Notes: generated by a model not told the origin, from the letters alone. Positions 34,445-43,334 are shown, counted from the stretch's first letter. The stretch is 64,000 nt of DNA from Alistipes senegalensis JC50 (GCF_025145645.1 NZ_CP102252.1:2232001-2296000); one strand, 5' to 3'. Program-made: numbers and translations.

Positions 34445-35214
34445 ACAGAATCAATCAGTTATTCGCCTCCGGCAGGCGGGATATACTCTCCATCTACTTT
34501 TGCGCCGGGTATCCCGATCCGGAGAACACCGCCGAGGTGATCCGTGCGCTCGAAAACAACGGCGTGGGGATGGTCGAGATCGGCATTCCGTTCAGCGATC
34601 CGATGGCCGACGGCCCGGTCATCCAGCACGCGGCCCAGCAGGCCCTGCGGGGAGGGATGTCGCTGCGGAAACTCTTCGCCCAACTGGCGGATATTCGTCC
34701 CGGCGTGCAGATTCCGCTGCTGCTGATGGGCTATCTCAACCCCGTCATGCAATACGGATTCGAGAACTTCTGCCGCTCCTGCCGCGACTGCGGCATCGAC
34801 GGCTGCATCATCCCCGACCTGCCGTTCGACGACTACCTCGCCGACTTCAAGCCCGTCGCCGACCGTTACGGTGTGAAGGTCGTCATGCTCATCACGCCCG
34901 AAACCTCCGAGGAGCGCATCCGGCAGATCGACGACCACACCGACGGATTCATCTACATGGTCTCGTCGGCCTCGACGACCGGGGCGCAAAGTGCGTTCGA
35001 CGAGCGGAAGCAGGCTTATTTCCGCCGCATAGACGCGCTCGGACTGCGCAATCCGCGCATGGTGGGGTTCGGCATCAGCAACCGTGCGACTTTCCGCGCC
35101 GCGGCGGACAACGCTGCGGGCTGTATCGTCGGCAGCCGTTTCGTCACCCTGCAAGGCGAGATCCCGGGGCCGGAGGAGGCCGTCAGGCAGTTGCTGGAGG
35201 AGCTGAAACGCTGA
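34441..35214 (+). CDS. trpA: Tryptophan synthase alpha chain
   Basis: Cleaves indole-3-glycerol phosphate to indole and glyceraldehyde 3-phosphate for TrpB. The 257-residue product shows FCAGYPD, VEIGIPFSDPMADGPVIQ (catalytic Glu), IIPDLPFDDYL (catalytic Asp) and FIYMVSSASTTGAQ, GFGISNRAT. Last gene of the operon, followed by a strong terminator. Confidence 0.97.
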   Translation: MNRINQLFASGRRDILSIYFCAGYPDPENTAEVIRALENNGVGMVEIGIPFSDPMADGPVIQHAAQQALRGGMSLRKLFAQLADIRPGVQIPLLLMGYLNPVMQYGFENFCRSCRDCGIDGCIIPDLPFDDYLADFKPVADRYGVKVVMLITPETSEERIRQIDDHTDGFIYMVSSASTTGAQSAFDERKQAYFRRIDALGLRNPRMVGFGISNRATFRAAADNAAGCIVGSRFVTLQGEIPGPEEAVRQLLEELKR

Positions 35215-35223
35215 TCCGCAACG

Positions 35224-35264
35224 AAACGAAGGCCGGACTCTCAGAGTCCGGCCTTCGTTTTATT
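35224..35264. terminator. Bidirectional terminator between trpA and rpsT
   Basis: A 17-bp perfect stem with the 3-base loop TCA (35224-35240 and 35244-35260), AAAC/GTTT at its base and a short T-rich tail on both strands. Confidence 0.88.
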
Positions 35265-35281
35265 GTCCGCGCGGCGGCTGA

Positions 35282-35533
35282 TTAAAGCGCGTTCACGTGC
35301 AGCTGCATGGCGCTTTTCAGGTTCGCAGCCTTGTTCTTGTGCACGATGTTGTGCTTGGCCAGCTTATCGAGCATGGCGGTTACCTTCGGAAGCAGAGCCT
35401 CGGCGGCGCTCTTCTCGGTGGTTGCGCGCAGGGCCTTCACAGCGTTGCGGGCCGTCTTGTGAAACAGCCGGTTGTGAGCACGCTTCGCGGCGGTCTGGCG
35501 AATACGCTTTTTCGATGACTTATGGTTTGCCAT
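35282..35533 (-). CDS. rpsT: 30S ribosomal protein S20
   Basis: S20 of 83 aa: MANHKSSKKRIRQTAAKRAHNR at the start, KTARNAVKAL and the C-terminal NIVHKNKAANLKSAMQLHVNAL. All-helical protein binding 16S rRNA. Transcribed alone, convergent with the trp operon. Confidence 0.96.
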   Translation of the reverse strand: MANHKSSKKRIRQTAAKRAHNRLFHKTARNAVKALRATTEKSAAEALLPKVTAMLDKLAKHNIVHKNKAANLKSAMQLHVNAL

Positions 35534-35676
35534 AATCCGTTAGTTTTTATTTTTTACTTTTTTAAGTTCTGCTTGTCCGCGAGCCGTGGCCGCGTTCGGA
35601 TGGGCCCGAAGCCCGCTCCTGAAAAGTAATTTACCGTCCGTCATCCCGGCGTCGAGCCCCGGATGCCGCATTTTCG

Positions 35677-35748
35677 TAGCCCATAGGAGAGTCGAACTCC
35701 TCTTTCAAGAATGAAAATCTTGCGTCCTAACCGATAGACGAATGGGCC
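35677..35748 (-). tRNA. tRNA-Glu (UUC)
   Basis: On the minus strand a 72-base cloverleaf: acceptor GGCCCAT/ATGGGCT with G1-U72 as is usual for Bacteroidetes tRNA-Glu, an anticodon arm CAAGA-TTTTCAT-TCTTG giving anticodon TTC, and the T arm AGGAG-TTCGACT-CTCCT. CCA is not encoded. A GC-rich dyad (about 35645-35668) follows the gene. Confidence 0.95.
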
Positions 35749-35792
35749 TTACCGCTATCGCATCCTCCTTTTACAGGGGAACTTTAGCGGTG

Positions 35793-35800
35793 CAAAGGTA
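35793..35800 (-). promoter_or_regulatory. Promoter -7 box of tRNA-Glu
   Basis: TACCTTTG on the minus strand, 45 bases before the tRNA 5' end; no exact TTTG at -33. Confidence 0.5.
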
Positions 35801-35896
35801 AGCAAAAAAGTGACTTGTACAAAAAATATGTCGAAAAATTGCGGTTTTTTTATCCCGGGGCCTCCGGATGCCGCGTGCGGGGGCTTCCGGCAGGGG

Positions 35897-36655
35897 TCAG
35901 CGCACGCGGATCGTCCGCGTTTCGGGGTCGAACGAGGCGTTTTCGCCCGAGAAGAGCCGCTCGATCAGTCCGCTGCGGGACATGGCGTCGGCCGGCAGGT
36001 GGTGGAGCGACGGCGTGTCGATCAGCGCCACCGAGTCGCAGAGCGAAAGGGCGATGTCGAGGTCGTGGGTCGAGAAGAGGATGCACTTCCGCTCCTCGCG
36101 GGCCAGCCGCCGGAGCAGCGTCGCCAGCGTGTAGCGGTTCGGCAGGTCGAGGAAGGCGGTCGGTTCGTCCAGCAGGATGACGGGGGTGTCCTGCGCCAGC
36201 ACGCGGGCGATCATCACCCGCTGGCATTCGCCGTCGGACATGCGGTCCATCGTCTTGCGGGCGAACCCCGACATGCCCACCAGCTCCAGCGAGCGTTCGA
36301 CGACGGCGCGGTCGGCCTCCTGCATGCGCCCGATCCAGTTGGTGTAGGGCGCGCGCCCCAGCGCCACGACATCCTCGCAGGCGAGGTTGGCGATGCGGAC
36401 CCGGTCGGTGGTGACGAATCCGACGGTGGTGGCCCGTTCGTGGGGCGTGAGCGCGCTCAGCGGGCGGCCGCAGAGTTCGATCTTTCCCGCGGAGACGGAA
36501 CCCAGCCCGGCCAGGGCCCGCAGCAGGGTGCTTTTGCCCGTGCCGTTGCGGCCGATCAGGGCGGTCAGCTCCCCCTGTCCGAACGAGGCCGAAACATCCT
36601 CCAGCAGCGTGCGGCTGCCGTAGGAGAGGGCGATATGGTCGAGGCGGATGCTCAT
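35897..36655 (-). CDS. ABC transporter ATP-binding protein (FecE/BtuD type)
   Basis: ATPase of 252 aa. Walker A GRNGTGKST, signature region RMSDGECQRVMIARVLAQ, Walker B VILLDEPTAFLD and the His switch STHDLD are all present. It powers import of an iron chelate, haem or cobalamin together with the FecCD permease and the binding lipoprotein encoded upstream. A much longer open frame continues upstream but is a shadow of the other two genes; the family starts at MSIRLDHIALSYG. Confidence 0.92.
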   Translation of the reverse strand: MSIRLDHIALSYGSRTLLEDVSASFGQGELTALIGRNGTGKSTLLRALAGLGSVSAGKIELCGRPLSALTPHERATTVGFVTTDRVRIANLACEDVVALGRAPYTNWIGRMQEADRAVVERSLELVGMSGFARKTMDRMSDGECQRVMIARVLAQDTPVILLDEPTAFLDLPNRYTLATLLRRLAREERKCILFSTHDLDIALSLCDSVALIDTPSLHHLPADAMSRSGLIERLFSGENASFDPETRTIRVR

Positions 36656-36657
36656 GG

Positions 36658-37659
36658 TCAGAAGATATTGCGGTTGCGGACGACGACGTAGATGACGACC
36701 GGGATGCCCATCAGGGCCGTGATGGTGTTGATGGGCAGGGCGAGGAGCTTGGCGACGAGGTCGCAGACGAGCAGCAGGGCGGCGCCGGCGAGCATCGAGG
36801 CCGGCATGAGGATGCGGTGGTCGGCCGAGGCGAAGAACATGCGGGCGAGGTGCGGCACGGCCAGTCCGATGAATCCCACGGGGCCGCAGAAGGCGGTGAC
36901 GGTGCCGGCGAGCAGGACCGTCGAGAGGAAGATCAGCGTGCGCGTGCGCTGGATGTTGAGCCCCATCGTGCGGGCGTAGTTCTCGCCCAGCAGAAGCAGG
37001 TTGAGCGGCTTGATGACGGCGACGGCCAGGACCAGTCCCGCCGTGACGACCGGCAGCAGCAGGGCCAGCCGGCTGCCCGTAACGTCGCCCAGCGATCCCA
37101 TGGTCCAGATGACGAACGATTTGAGGGCCGCCTCGCTCGACAGGTATTGCAGGATCTCGACCACCGAGCCGATGCCCGAGCCGAGCATCATGCCGAGGAT
37201 CAGGATGACCATGATGTCCTTGATGCGGCGGCTGACGGCCATGACGATGCCCAGCACGAGGGCTGCGCCCAGCCACGCGGCGCCGGCGATGCCCAGTGAC
37301 TGGACGAACGAGTGTCCGGCGACGCCCAGCAAGGGGGCGCCGAGCAGGAACAATGCCACACCGAGCCCTGCGCCCGAACTGACGCCCAATACGTAGGGGC
37401 CTGCCAGCGGATTGCGGAAGAGGGTCTGCATCTGGAGGCCGCTGGCGGCGAGCGCCGCGCCGGCGAAAAGTGCCGTGACGGCTTTCAACAGGCGGATTTT
37501 CACGATGATGTCTCTCACCGTAGGGTCGCATGCCCCTCCCGTGAGGGCTGCCCGGATGTCGCGCAGGGGCACCGCGACCGAACCGACGGCGAGGTCGGCG
37601 ACGAAGAGTGTGGCGGTGAGCAGCGTGAGCAGCGTGAAGAGAAGGGCGGTGCGCTTCAT
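36658..37659 (-). CDS. FecCD-family ABC transporter permease
   Basis: Membrane protein of 333 aa with about ten helices and the BtuC/FhuB/FecCD signatures: RLLKAVTALFAGAALAASGLQMQTLFRNPLAGPYVLGVSSGA in the first half (shown here as family landmarks only in part), GENYARTMGLN, and the cytoplasmic-loop segment CGPVGFIGLAVPHLAR. Middle gene of the import operon, two bases before the ATPase gene. Confidence 0.94.
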   Translation of the reverse strand: MKRTALLFTLLTLLTATLFVADLAVGSVAVPLRDIRAALTGGACDPTVRDIIVKIRLLKAVTALFAGAALAASGLQMQTLFRNPLAGPYVLGVSSGAGLGVALFLLGAPLLGVAGHSFVQSLGIAGAAWLGAALVLGIVMAVSRRIKDIMVILILGMMLGSGIGSVVEILQYLSSEAALKSFVIWTMGSLGDVTGSRLALLLPVVTAGLVLAVAVIKPLNLLLLGENYARTMGLNIQRTRTLIFLSTVLLAGTVTAFCGPVGFIGLAVPHLARMFFASADHRILMPASMLAGAALLLVCDLVAKLLALPINTITALMGIPVVIYVVVRNRNIF

Positions 37660-37662
37660 CGG

Positions 37663-38802
37663 CTATTCGAGGCGTTTGTAATAGAAAGTCGGCTCGCTGC
37701 CGCCGGAGAGGATCGTGCGCAGGTCGCGCAACACGACATCGGGGCGCACGACGGCCGATTCCCAGAAGTCGGAACCCCCGGCCGGAGTCTGACGGGCGTT
37801 GTTGTTGTAGACCCGGCGGTTGCGGACGACGGGGATGTCGGCGAACTTGGGGTTTTGAGCGGTCAGCTCGGCGAGGGTGTTGCAGGCGCCGACGTTGATC
37901 CAGATGTCTGAGGCATTGGCCAGCAGGTAAGCCTCTTCCAGATCGACCGCCACCGACGCGTCCGACGTGTTCCCGGTATAGACGTATTCCCCGCCGGCGT
38001 CCTCGATAAGGCGGATCATGTAGCTGTGCGACGACGGCATGAACCACGTGTCGCGGTAGGGGGTGTTCAGCATCACCTTCGGACGTTTGCCGCCCGGTGC
38101 GGGCTGCGACCGCAGGGCTTCGTAATCCCGGGCGATCCGCCGTAGCGTGTCGGCGCCGGCCTGGCGCAGGTCGCAGAGTTCCGCGGCGACGACGAGCCAT
38201 TCGGCTTTGCCCAGCGGCGACTCCTCGACGTAATCGCCGATGTATATATAGGGTATGTTCAGTTCGCGGAGTTTGCCCGTGATGACGGTGTTCTCGCCCG
38301 TCACGCCGTAGAGCAGGATGATTTCGGGACGCATGGCCGCGAGCAGTTCGAAATCGAGGTTCGTGTCGTAGCCCACGTCGCGGACCTCGCCGCAGAGGCG
38401 GTGCTCCCGGACGTAGGGATTCGAGATGTAGTCGATGCCCGAAACGCCCGCGACGCGCCGGACCTGTCCGACGGCGTCGAACATCGCCACATGGCTCGAC
38501 GACATGCAGACTACGCGCCGCACGGGGGCTTTGACGATCTGTCCTTCGAAATCGGAAGGGGCTTCGGCGTCGTCGCGCAGCACCAGCAGGTATTGTTCGG
38601 CGGTTGCGGCGCCCTGCCACGGTTTGCGGATCGTGATGAGTGTCGAGGCGTCTTTTTCCGTGCCGAGGATGTCGAATCCCGAAGCATGGGCCGGGGTGTA
38701 AACCTCGGTTGTAAAGTCGCTTAGGGTGTGCTTCACAGGACCGGAACAGCCGATCGCAAAGGCCGCGGCGAGCAGCAGCAGGAGATGTGGAAATGCTTTC
38801 AT
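37663..38802 (-). CDS. ABC transporter substrate-binding lipoprotein (BtuF/FecB type)
   Basis: Product of 379 aa with a lipoprotein signal peptide (HLLLLLAAAFAIGCSG, lipobox Cys19). The fold is that of class III periplasmic-binding proteins: VRRVVCMSSSHVAMFDAVG, VRRVAGVSG, LDFELLAAMRPEIILLYGV and the C-terminal lobe after a long helix. Ligand is probably an iron chelate, haem or cobalamin; no riboswitch or TonB receptor gene nearby settles this. First gene of the operon. TACTTTTG at 38808-38815 on the minus strand would place transcription start at or next to the ATG, so the mRNA may be nearly leaderless. Confidence 0.87.
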   Translation of the reverse strand: MKAFPHLLLLLAAAFAIGCSGPVKHTLSDFTTEVYTPAHASGFDILGTEKDASTLITIRKPWQGAATAEQYLLVLRDDAEAPSDFEGQIVKAPVRRVVCMSSSHVAMFDAVGQVRRVAGVSGIDYISNPYVREHRLCGEVRDVGYDTNLDFELLAAMRPEIILLYGVTGENTVITGKLRELNIPYIYIGDYVEESPLGKAEWLVVAAELCDLRQAGADTLRRIARDYEALRSQPAPGGKRPKVMLNTPYRDTWFMPSSHSYMIRLIEDAGGEYVYTGNTSDASVAVDLEEAYLLANASDIWINVGACNTLAELTAQNPKFADIPVVRNRRVYNNNARQTPAGGSDFWESAVVRPDVVLRDLRTILSGGSEPTFYYKRLE

Positions 38803-38858
38803 TTCCGCAAAAGTAGAAAAAAATCTTGCAGAAATGTGTTTGTTTTTGAAAAAAAGAC

Positions 38859-38866
38859 TATATTTG
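38859..38866 (+). promoter_or_regulatory. Promoter -7 box of tRNA-Pro
   Basis: TATATTTG, 41 bases before the tRNA; the closest TTTG (38839-38842) is 16 bases upstream, slightly short of the usual spacing. Confidence 0.5.
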
Positions 38867-38907
38867 CAGTCCCAAAGCGAGAGGTTTCGGCCTTTTGCGG
38901 GCGGAAT

Positions 38908-38982
38908 CGGGGCGTAGCTCAGTCCGGTTAGAGTACACGTCTGGGGGGCGTGTGGTCGCTGGTTCGAATCCAGTCACCCCGA
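38908..38982 (+). tRNA. tRNA-Pro (GGG), integration target of two elements
   Basis: A 75-base cloverleaf: acceptor CGGGGCG paired with CACCCCG (one C-A mismatch), D arm with AGTCCGGTTA, anticodon arm CACGT-CTGGGGG-GCGTG giving anticodon GGG, T arm CTGG-TTCGAAT-CCAG. The 3' part from the anticodon arm onward is repeated at 50110 and 61822, which marks it as the attachment site. CCA is not encoded. Confidence 0.93.
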
Positions 38983-38992
38983 CTGATGAAAA
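38937..38992 (+). repeat. att copy 1 (tRNA-Pro 3' end)
   Basis: 56 bases identical to 50110-50165; the inner 52 bases (38940-38991) are also identical to 61822-61873. Confidence 0.92.
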
Positions 38993-39026
38993 GGCTTGGT
39001 AATCTGATGATTGCCGAGCCTTTTTT
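38991..39026 (+). terminator. Terminator after tRNA-Pro, carried at the left end of element 1
   Basis: Stem AAGGCTTGG/CCGAGCCTT with T6. Almost the same hairpin follows the third att copy (61871-61906), with one substitution and two length changes, so this copy is likely element-borne and replaces the chromosomal one. Confidence 0.75.
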
Positions 39027-39070
39027 CGTTTGTTGGCGGTTGGTCGGTTCGTGGCTTTCGACCCCGTTTT

Positions 39071-39113
39071 TACGTTGGTTTACGCGGTCTGTGTAAACCG
39101 TGGTGTAAACCGC
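39071..39113. repeat. Arm-site cluster at the left end of element 1
   Basis: Contains GGTTTACGCGG in one orientation and GTGTAAACCG twice (39091-39100, 39103-39112) in the other. The right end (50031-50055) has CCGTGTAAACCAACGTGTAA; its first 16 bases are the reverse complement of 39072-39087 apart from one base. Confidence 0.6.
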
Positions 39114-39122
39114 CAAAAGGCT

Positions 39123-40346
39123 ATGGACGCCACTATTTCAGTTATTTGTTTCAAAAGCAAAACCCTCGCCAACGGGGAGCATCCGCTCATGTTGCGCATT
39201 ACGAAAGACCGTAAACGGACGATGAAGAGTTTAGGCGTGTCGGTGCATCCGTCTAACTGGGATTTCGACCGTAACGAGCCTAAACCCAAGTGTCCCGACC
39301 GCAAGTACATCCAGCAAATCATTCTGAAAGTCAAATCCGTGTATCAAACCAAGTTGCTGGAGAAAGCTGCCCGCGATGAAGACTATACGGCTGAAACGCT
39401 CGTAAAGGAACAGACCCGTGAGCAAATCCAGTCCGAGACGGTCGAGAGTTTTTATTTGCGGACGGTGGAACAACTCAAGCGGGAGGGAGCGGTTGGTAAT
39501 GCTTATGCCTATCTGAACTCCTACAATGTGCTCAAATCCTTTAACGCTGACAAACCGCTGTCCTATACGTTCGGTCAGATAGACGAAGCGTTTTTGAGTG
39601 CTTTCGAGGGATGGATGCGGTCGAAAGGCAACAAGGAAACGACATTGAGTTTTCAAATGCGGACTTTACGGGCTATGTTCAACCGAGCAATTAAGGCAAA
39701 GATTGTCAGCAGGGAGAAAAACCCATTCAACGAGTACAAGATTAGCAAATTCAACACCCGTACACCGAAACGAGCGTTGAGCAAGGCAGACATGATGAAG
39801 ATTATCGACGCTGATTGTTCACAGGGAAAGGAGATAGAGCAGTTTGCACACGATATTTTTGTGTTTTCGTACTTGTGCGGTGGCATATCGTTCGTGGACA
39901 TTGCCAATCTGACCCCTACCAACATTGTAGACGGACGGCTGATTTACCACCGTCAGAAAACACATGGGGCAATCAATGTCCCGCTGTCAGAAAAGGCAAA
40001 GGCGATTATTGCCAAGTATGACAGCCATTGTGAACAGGCAGGTTATCTGTTTCCGATATTGGATGAACGGGTGCATATTACGCCCCTGCAAAAGAAGAAC
40101 CGAGTGCATAAAATGTGCAGTAGGGTGAATGTGGCTTTGCGGGATGTTGCCAAACGGTTAAAGATTAAAGCGACCGTTACAACCTATGTCGCAAGGCATT
40201 CATTTGCCACCGTATTGAAGAAATCGGGTGTGAATATTGGTATTATATCGGAGGCATTAGGCCACCATAGTCTGAAAACCACACAGATTTACTTGGACAG
40301 TTTCGAAAACAGCCAAATCGACGCGGCTATGCAACACTTATTGTAA
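39123..40346 (+). CDS. Tyrosine recombinase (integrase of element 1)
   Basis: Site-specific recombinase of 407 aa. An N-terminal arm-binding part (ISVICFKSKTLANGEHPLMLRI) and a SAM-like core-binding domain precede the catalytic domain. ARHSFAT (His-x-x-Arg region), LGHHSLKTTQIYLDS (His and nucleophile Tyr) are present; the first catalytic Arg is replaced in YLCGGISFVDIANL, as in IntDOT-type enzymes of Bacteroides. The longer open frame would start 31 codons upstream within the arm sites; MDATISVICF is the family start. It directs integration into the neighbouring tRNA-Pro. Confidence 0.92.
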   Translation: MDATISVICFKSKTLANGEHPLMLRITKDRKRTMKSLGVSVHPSNWDFDRNEPKPKCPDRKYIQQIILKVKSVYQTKLLEKAARDEDYTAETLVKEQTREQIQSETVESFYLRTVEQLKREGAVGNAYAYLNSYNVLKSFNADKPLSYTFGQIDEAFLSAFEGWMRSKGNKETTLSFQMRTLRAMFNRAIKAKIVSREKNPFNEYKISKFNTRTPKRALSKADMMKIIDADCSQGKEIEQFAHDIFVFSYLCGGISFVDIANLTPTNIVDGRLIYHRQKTHGAINVPLSEKAKAIIAKYDSHCEQAGYLFPILDERVHITPLQKKNRVHKMCSRVNVALRDVAKRLKIKATVTTYVARHSFATVLKKSGVNIGIISEALGHHSLKTTQIYLDSFENSQIDAAMQHLL

Positions 40347-40413
40347 AGGTAAAAAGGAGGTCGGGAACCAATAAATAATCCCGACCTCCACAAACCTTAC
40401 ACAGTTGTTATTT

Positions 40414-41253
40414 TTAACCGAGATACTGTGTCAGCATATCCATAATCAACTGCTCCCGTGCCATACCTTCTGTTTTGTGAGGATTCATAATCTGGTCTGC
40501 TTGGTCGCGCGTGAGGTCGTTTATCTTCCGTTCCATTTCCGCCGTGAACACCTCGAAATCTTCATCGGGTTTCTGTTGCTTGATGATAAAATCTATCAAA
40601 TACCTGTTCATTAAAAACTTATCCTTGAATATCTTCTGTGCAGACATAAACCACCTGCTGCTGGCACGAAACCAAGTTTTATCCTCAAAGATTTCAGGCA
40701 GTTTCTTCGTGTTCAGACACTCCACCAAGTCTTTTGCTTGCAGGGTTTTCTTGCCGAAGCACCACAACGAAATCGTGGAGAGGGGACACGCCTTGCCGTG
40801 CAGGAACATGGCGAAATCGAATACCTCGTTGTCTTCTTTGAGCATCATGGCAGGTGCGGCCATGTAATCCGATTTTTTCCAAACGGTGGTGCAGATGTTC
40901 ATTTGCGCTATGACCTCTGTAATGGATAATTCAGCATTGAGTGGTTCGCAAATTACAAGGTCATCCAAATCCAATCCCAAATTCTGATAGGCCATCAATC
41001 GGTGCTGACCGTCCAATACAGCGTAATACTTTCCTGCATCCTCGTTGGGGATTTCTCTCCCTTTCAAATCCATCAGACGACCGCCCATCTGAATTACCTT
41101 TTCTCCATCGGTTACCGTGATAGGGGTTAGCTGCCCATAGGCTTTCATGGATTTCTCTTTCTGTTTCACGGTTCTGACGTTTACAGGCCGATTGCCTTTG
41201 ACGAATGCAAAGTGACGATTGGCGTCATCCATTGAAATAACCATCTTTTTCAT
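40414..41253 (-). CDS. ParB/Srx-fold nuclease-domain protein
   Basis: Product of 279 aa. The N-terminal third has the ParB/sulfiredoxin-type fold: NRPVNVRTVKQKEKSMKAYGQLTPITVTD and the DGQHRLMAYQNLG motif (residues about 84-96). The remainder is helical and lacks a recognisable ParB helix-turn-helix, so it is closer to the ParB-N-only proteins of mobile elements than to chromosome partitioning ParB. It probably acts in maintenance or regulation of the element. It converges with the integrase. Confidence 0.75.
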   Translation of the reverse strand: MKKMVISMDDANRHFAFVKGNRPVNVRTVKQKEKSMKAYGQLTPITVTDGEKVIQMGGRLMDLKGREIPNEDAGKYYAVLDGQHRLMAYQNLGLDLDDLVICEPLNAELSITEVIAQMNICTTVWKKSDYMAAPAMMLKEDNEVFDFAMFLHGKACPLSTISLWCFGKKTLQAKDLVECLNTKKLPEIFEDKTWFRASSRWFMSAQKIFKDKFLMNRYLIDFIIKQQKPDEDFEVFTAEMERKINDLTRDQADQIMNPHKTEGMAREQLIMDMLTQYLG

Positions 41254-41573
41254 GGCTTTTAGTTACTCTGTCCTTTATGCAGAGGGGCTGATAATGACTG
41301 CAATCCCTGCCCGAAGATTGCAGACCGCAAAGAACATCCTTACGGCAGGACAAAGGTACTGGAGCATAGGCCATAATAGATAGTGAACAGATGCTTCTCT
41401 CTAAATCAGTAAGTTATAATAAACCCTATAATATTATGTAAAATAATTGCCAAATTACTTGACTTTTGGACAGATATGTTGTATCTTTGCAAAGCAATTC
41501 AGCAAAGAATCCCACACTACAAATTGAGCAGTTCTTATAAGGGCAGATTCGTCTGCCTTTTCTTTGCGTTGTG

Positions 41574-41644
41574 TTACCACATTTTTTGAGTACGAAATGA
41601 ACATTCCCTTTAATAAGATAGTTTCAGAATCAAAAAATATGGAA
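41574..41644 (+). repeat. 71-bp repeat, copy 1
   Basis: Begins TTACCACATTTTTTGAGTAC and ends TCAAAAAATATGGAA. Ends are near-perfect inverted repeats of each other (CCACATTTTTTGA versus TCAAAAAATATGG). Same length as the copies at 41922 and 42109. Confidence 0.85.
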
Positions 41645-41921
41645 TCATTGAAAAGTGCATTCACTAAAAACAGCCACTTTTAATGACACATCATGTAAGA
41701 GTGAGAACAATTTATTTGTGCAAAAAAACTTTTCATCGAAAAAGCGATGCACTATTTTTTGCGATAATTTTTTTCTCACAACTCGTGTGATGAAAAACTT
41801 TTTTTGCCTGTTTTTTTATTCACGCATTTTTGCGCGTTAAAAAAATGTCACTTAAAAAAGTATTCATCTTAATAAGTGGTGAATCTATTTTTCGTGATTA
41901 AAACTGTTCTTCATTTATCTG

Positions 41922-41992
41922 TTACCACATTTTTTGAGTGTGAAATGGATTTTTCCTTTATAAATACAATTACAGGATTAAAAAATATGGAA
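41922..41992 (+). repeat. 71-bp repeat, copy 2
   Basis: Same termini and length as copy 1; the middle is more diverged. Confidence 0.85.
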
Positions 41993-42108
41993 AGCAGAAT
42001 AGAAACGGATAGCAAGATTTGAGAGTTGAAAACTTGTTGCTATTTTCTCATTATTTGGAATATTCCATTTAATGATACCATACTCTCTTACTTTATAAAG
42101 ATGAAAGA

Positions 42109-42179
42109 TTACCACATTTTTTGAGTACGAAATTGATATTTCCTATATAAGTATCTATTCAGAATCAAAAAATATGGAA
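42109..42179 (+). repeat. 71-bp repeat, copy 3
   Basis: Same termini and length as copy 1; spacing from copy 2 is 187 bases and from copy 1 to copy 2 is 348 bases. Confidence 0.85.
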
Positions 42180-42315
42180 GATTCCAATTAAAGAGATAGT
42201 AGGTTTTTGAATGACGGAATAGAGAGTTGCTCAAATCTGTCCTATGCAAACTGCTCAAAAGTGTCCTATATATACATTACCTACTTATACACTACCTATT
42301 AAAGTCGTACCGACC

Positions 42316-42510
42316 ATGTACTACCATATCAAAGACCGCAGGTGATTCGATAACCGCAAACAGGCCAAAGAGCATTACGGCGTGGCCTGCTTCCGTAAAC
42401 TGCTACACTTAAAAGAAATCATATTTACGAACAATCAAAATTCCATTGCTAACGATGAATTATACAGTAATCCCCAAATCAATCGTGAACTTTCAGACGG
42501 GCAACAGTAA
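42316..42510 (+). pseudogene. Small basic ORF with one in-frame TGA
   Basis: From ATG 42316 to TAA 42510 the frame reads MYYHIKDRR, then TGA (codon 10, 42343-42345), then FDNRKQAKEHYGVACFRKLL and on to SDGQQ. Continuous, protein-like composition on both sides of the TGA suggests a real gene with Trp expected at the TGA. It overlaps the start of the rep-like gene. Function unknown; position suggests a replication accessory or regulator. Confidence 0.5.
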
Positions 42511-43330
42511 GCCTACTGATATTTACGTGTGAGCAACCATTAAATATTGCTCCAATCACAAGACGAACATATCCCATATAACAGAAGAAAAACTATCCCT
42601 GCTTACAGGCTTGGATGAACGAACCATCCGCCGTGTTATTAAACGCTTAAAGGATGCAGGTTGTCTGACCGTGCAGACCATCATTAAAGAAGATGCAGAC
42701 AGAGGATTTATAAAGCGAAATTCCTACTATATAAAGCCAGAAAAGAGCAACTATTTCTTCCTCGATAACAGTTACTTTAAGAGGAACTATCCCGCCAAGA
42801 TTGCAGGCTTTCTGCTCTTATTAAAGGCAATCTGCCTTAATAATACGGATACCATTCAATGAAGTATATCCCAAATTGCAAAGAGTATCGGTTTATCGAG
42901 AAATACGATAACAGCCCTTATTAAAGAGTGTCAGCAATTAGGGCTTATAAAGCCTATTTCTAACGGCTACGAACTGACAGCAGGCTGTTTTATCAATTCC
43001 TCGGTTAAAAAGACCAATGCAGGGATTTATAAAGAGATATGCGAGTTCTGCAAGATGAAAGGTGTTGCTGCTCCCAAGTGGGATAAACGGGCGATGTCCG
43101 TACTGCTTACCAAGTATAATGCAATAGGCTTATCGAGAACAGAGCCAATAAGCATTACCTACCAACTCGATAAACGATGCAAGAACCTGCCTGATAAGGT
43201 ATCGTTGCCCTACTTTATAACGGCTCTCGATATGCAGGAGCGGTATCGGGAGATATTGGAACGAAATAAACAGAACGAGCAGAACAAAGAGATTTTCAGC
43301 GGTTTCGCATTTTTAGATCATATATGCTAA
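42455..43330 (+). pseudogene. Replication-initiator-like gene interrupted by two TGA codons
   Basis: One continuous 291-codon frame with stops only at codon 26 (TGA, 42530-42532) and codon 136 (TGA, 42860-42862). It reads VNFQTGNSKPTDIYV-TGA-ATIKYCSNHKTNISHIT, then GLDERTIRRVIKRLKDAG, GFLLLLKAICLNNTDTIQ-TGA-SISQIAKSIGLSRNTI, and PKWDKRAMSVLLTKYN. The two winged-helix-like segments (DERTIRRVIKRLKDAG, AKSIGLSRNTITALIKEC) fit a plasmid-type initiator. Trp would suit both TGA sites; one true TGG Trp codon is present later. Either an early pseudogene or a recoded gene. It follows the repeat region directly, as a rep gene would. Confidence 0.6.
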
Positions 43331-43334
43331 TGAG

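Larger units (their letters stand above)
41254..42315. other. AT-rich, repeat-rich region, candidate replication origin of element 1
   Basis: No gene is visible here. It holds three 71-bp repeats (listed separately), a long hairpin-prone stretch (about 41699-41781, GTGAGAA..TTCTCAC outside TCATCG..CGATG), runs of A and T, and two 18-base direct repeats TGCTCAAA(T/A)(C/G)TGTCCTAT at 42228-42245 and 42252-42269, 24 bases apart, which look like iterons. The rep-like gene follows at once. Such features together suggest an origin used after excision; this is inference. Confidence 0.55.

Noticed and set aside
35578..35640. Another copy of the dispersed repeat at 6948 and 12805
   Set aside because: Only a short stretch (GTGGCCGCGTT) is shared with the region near 6868; not convincing.
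35897..38620. A 907-codon minus-strand open frame across the ABC importer
   Set aside because: Only its last 252 codons are a real gene (ATPase). The rest is the wrong frame of the permease and binding-protein genes, Arg/Pro-rich as expected for a shadow in GC-rich DNA.
41574..42179. The 71-bp repeats as a CRISPR array
   Set aside because: Only three units with unequal spacing (348 and 187 bases), repeat length too long, and no cas genes nearby.
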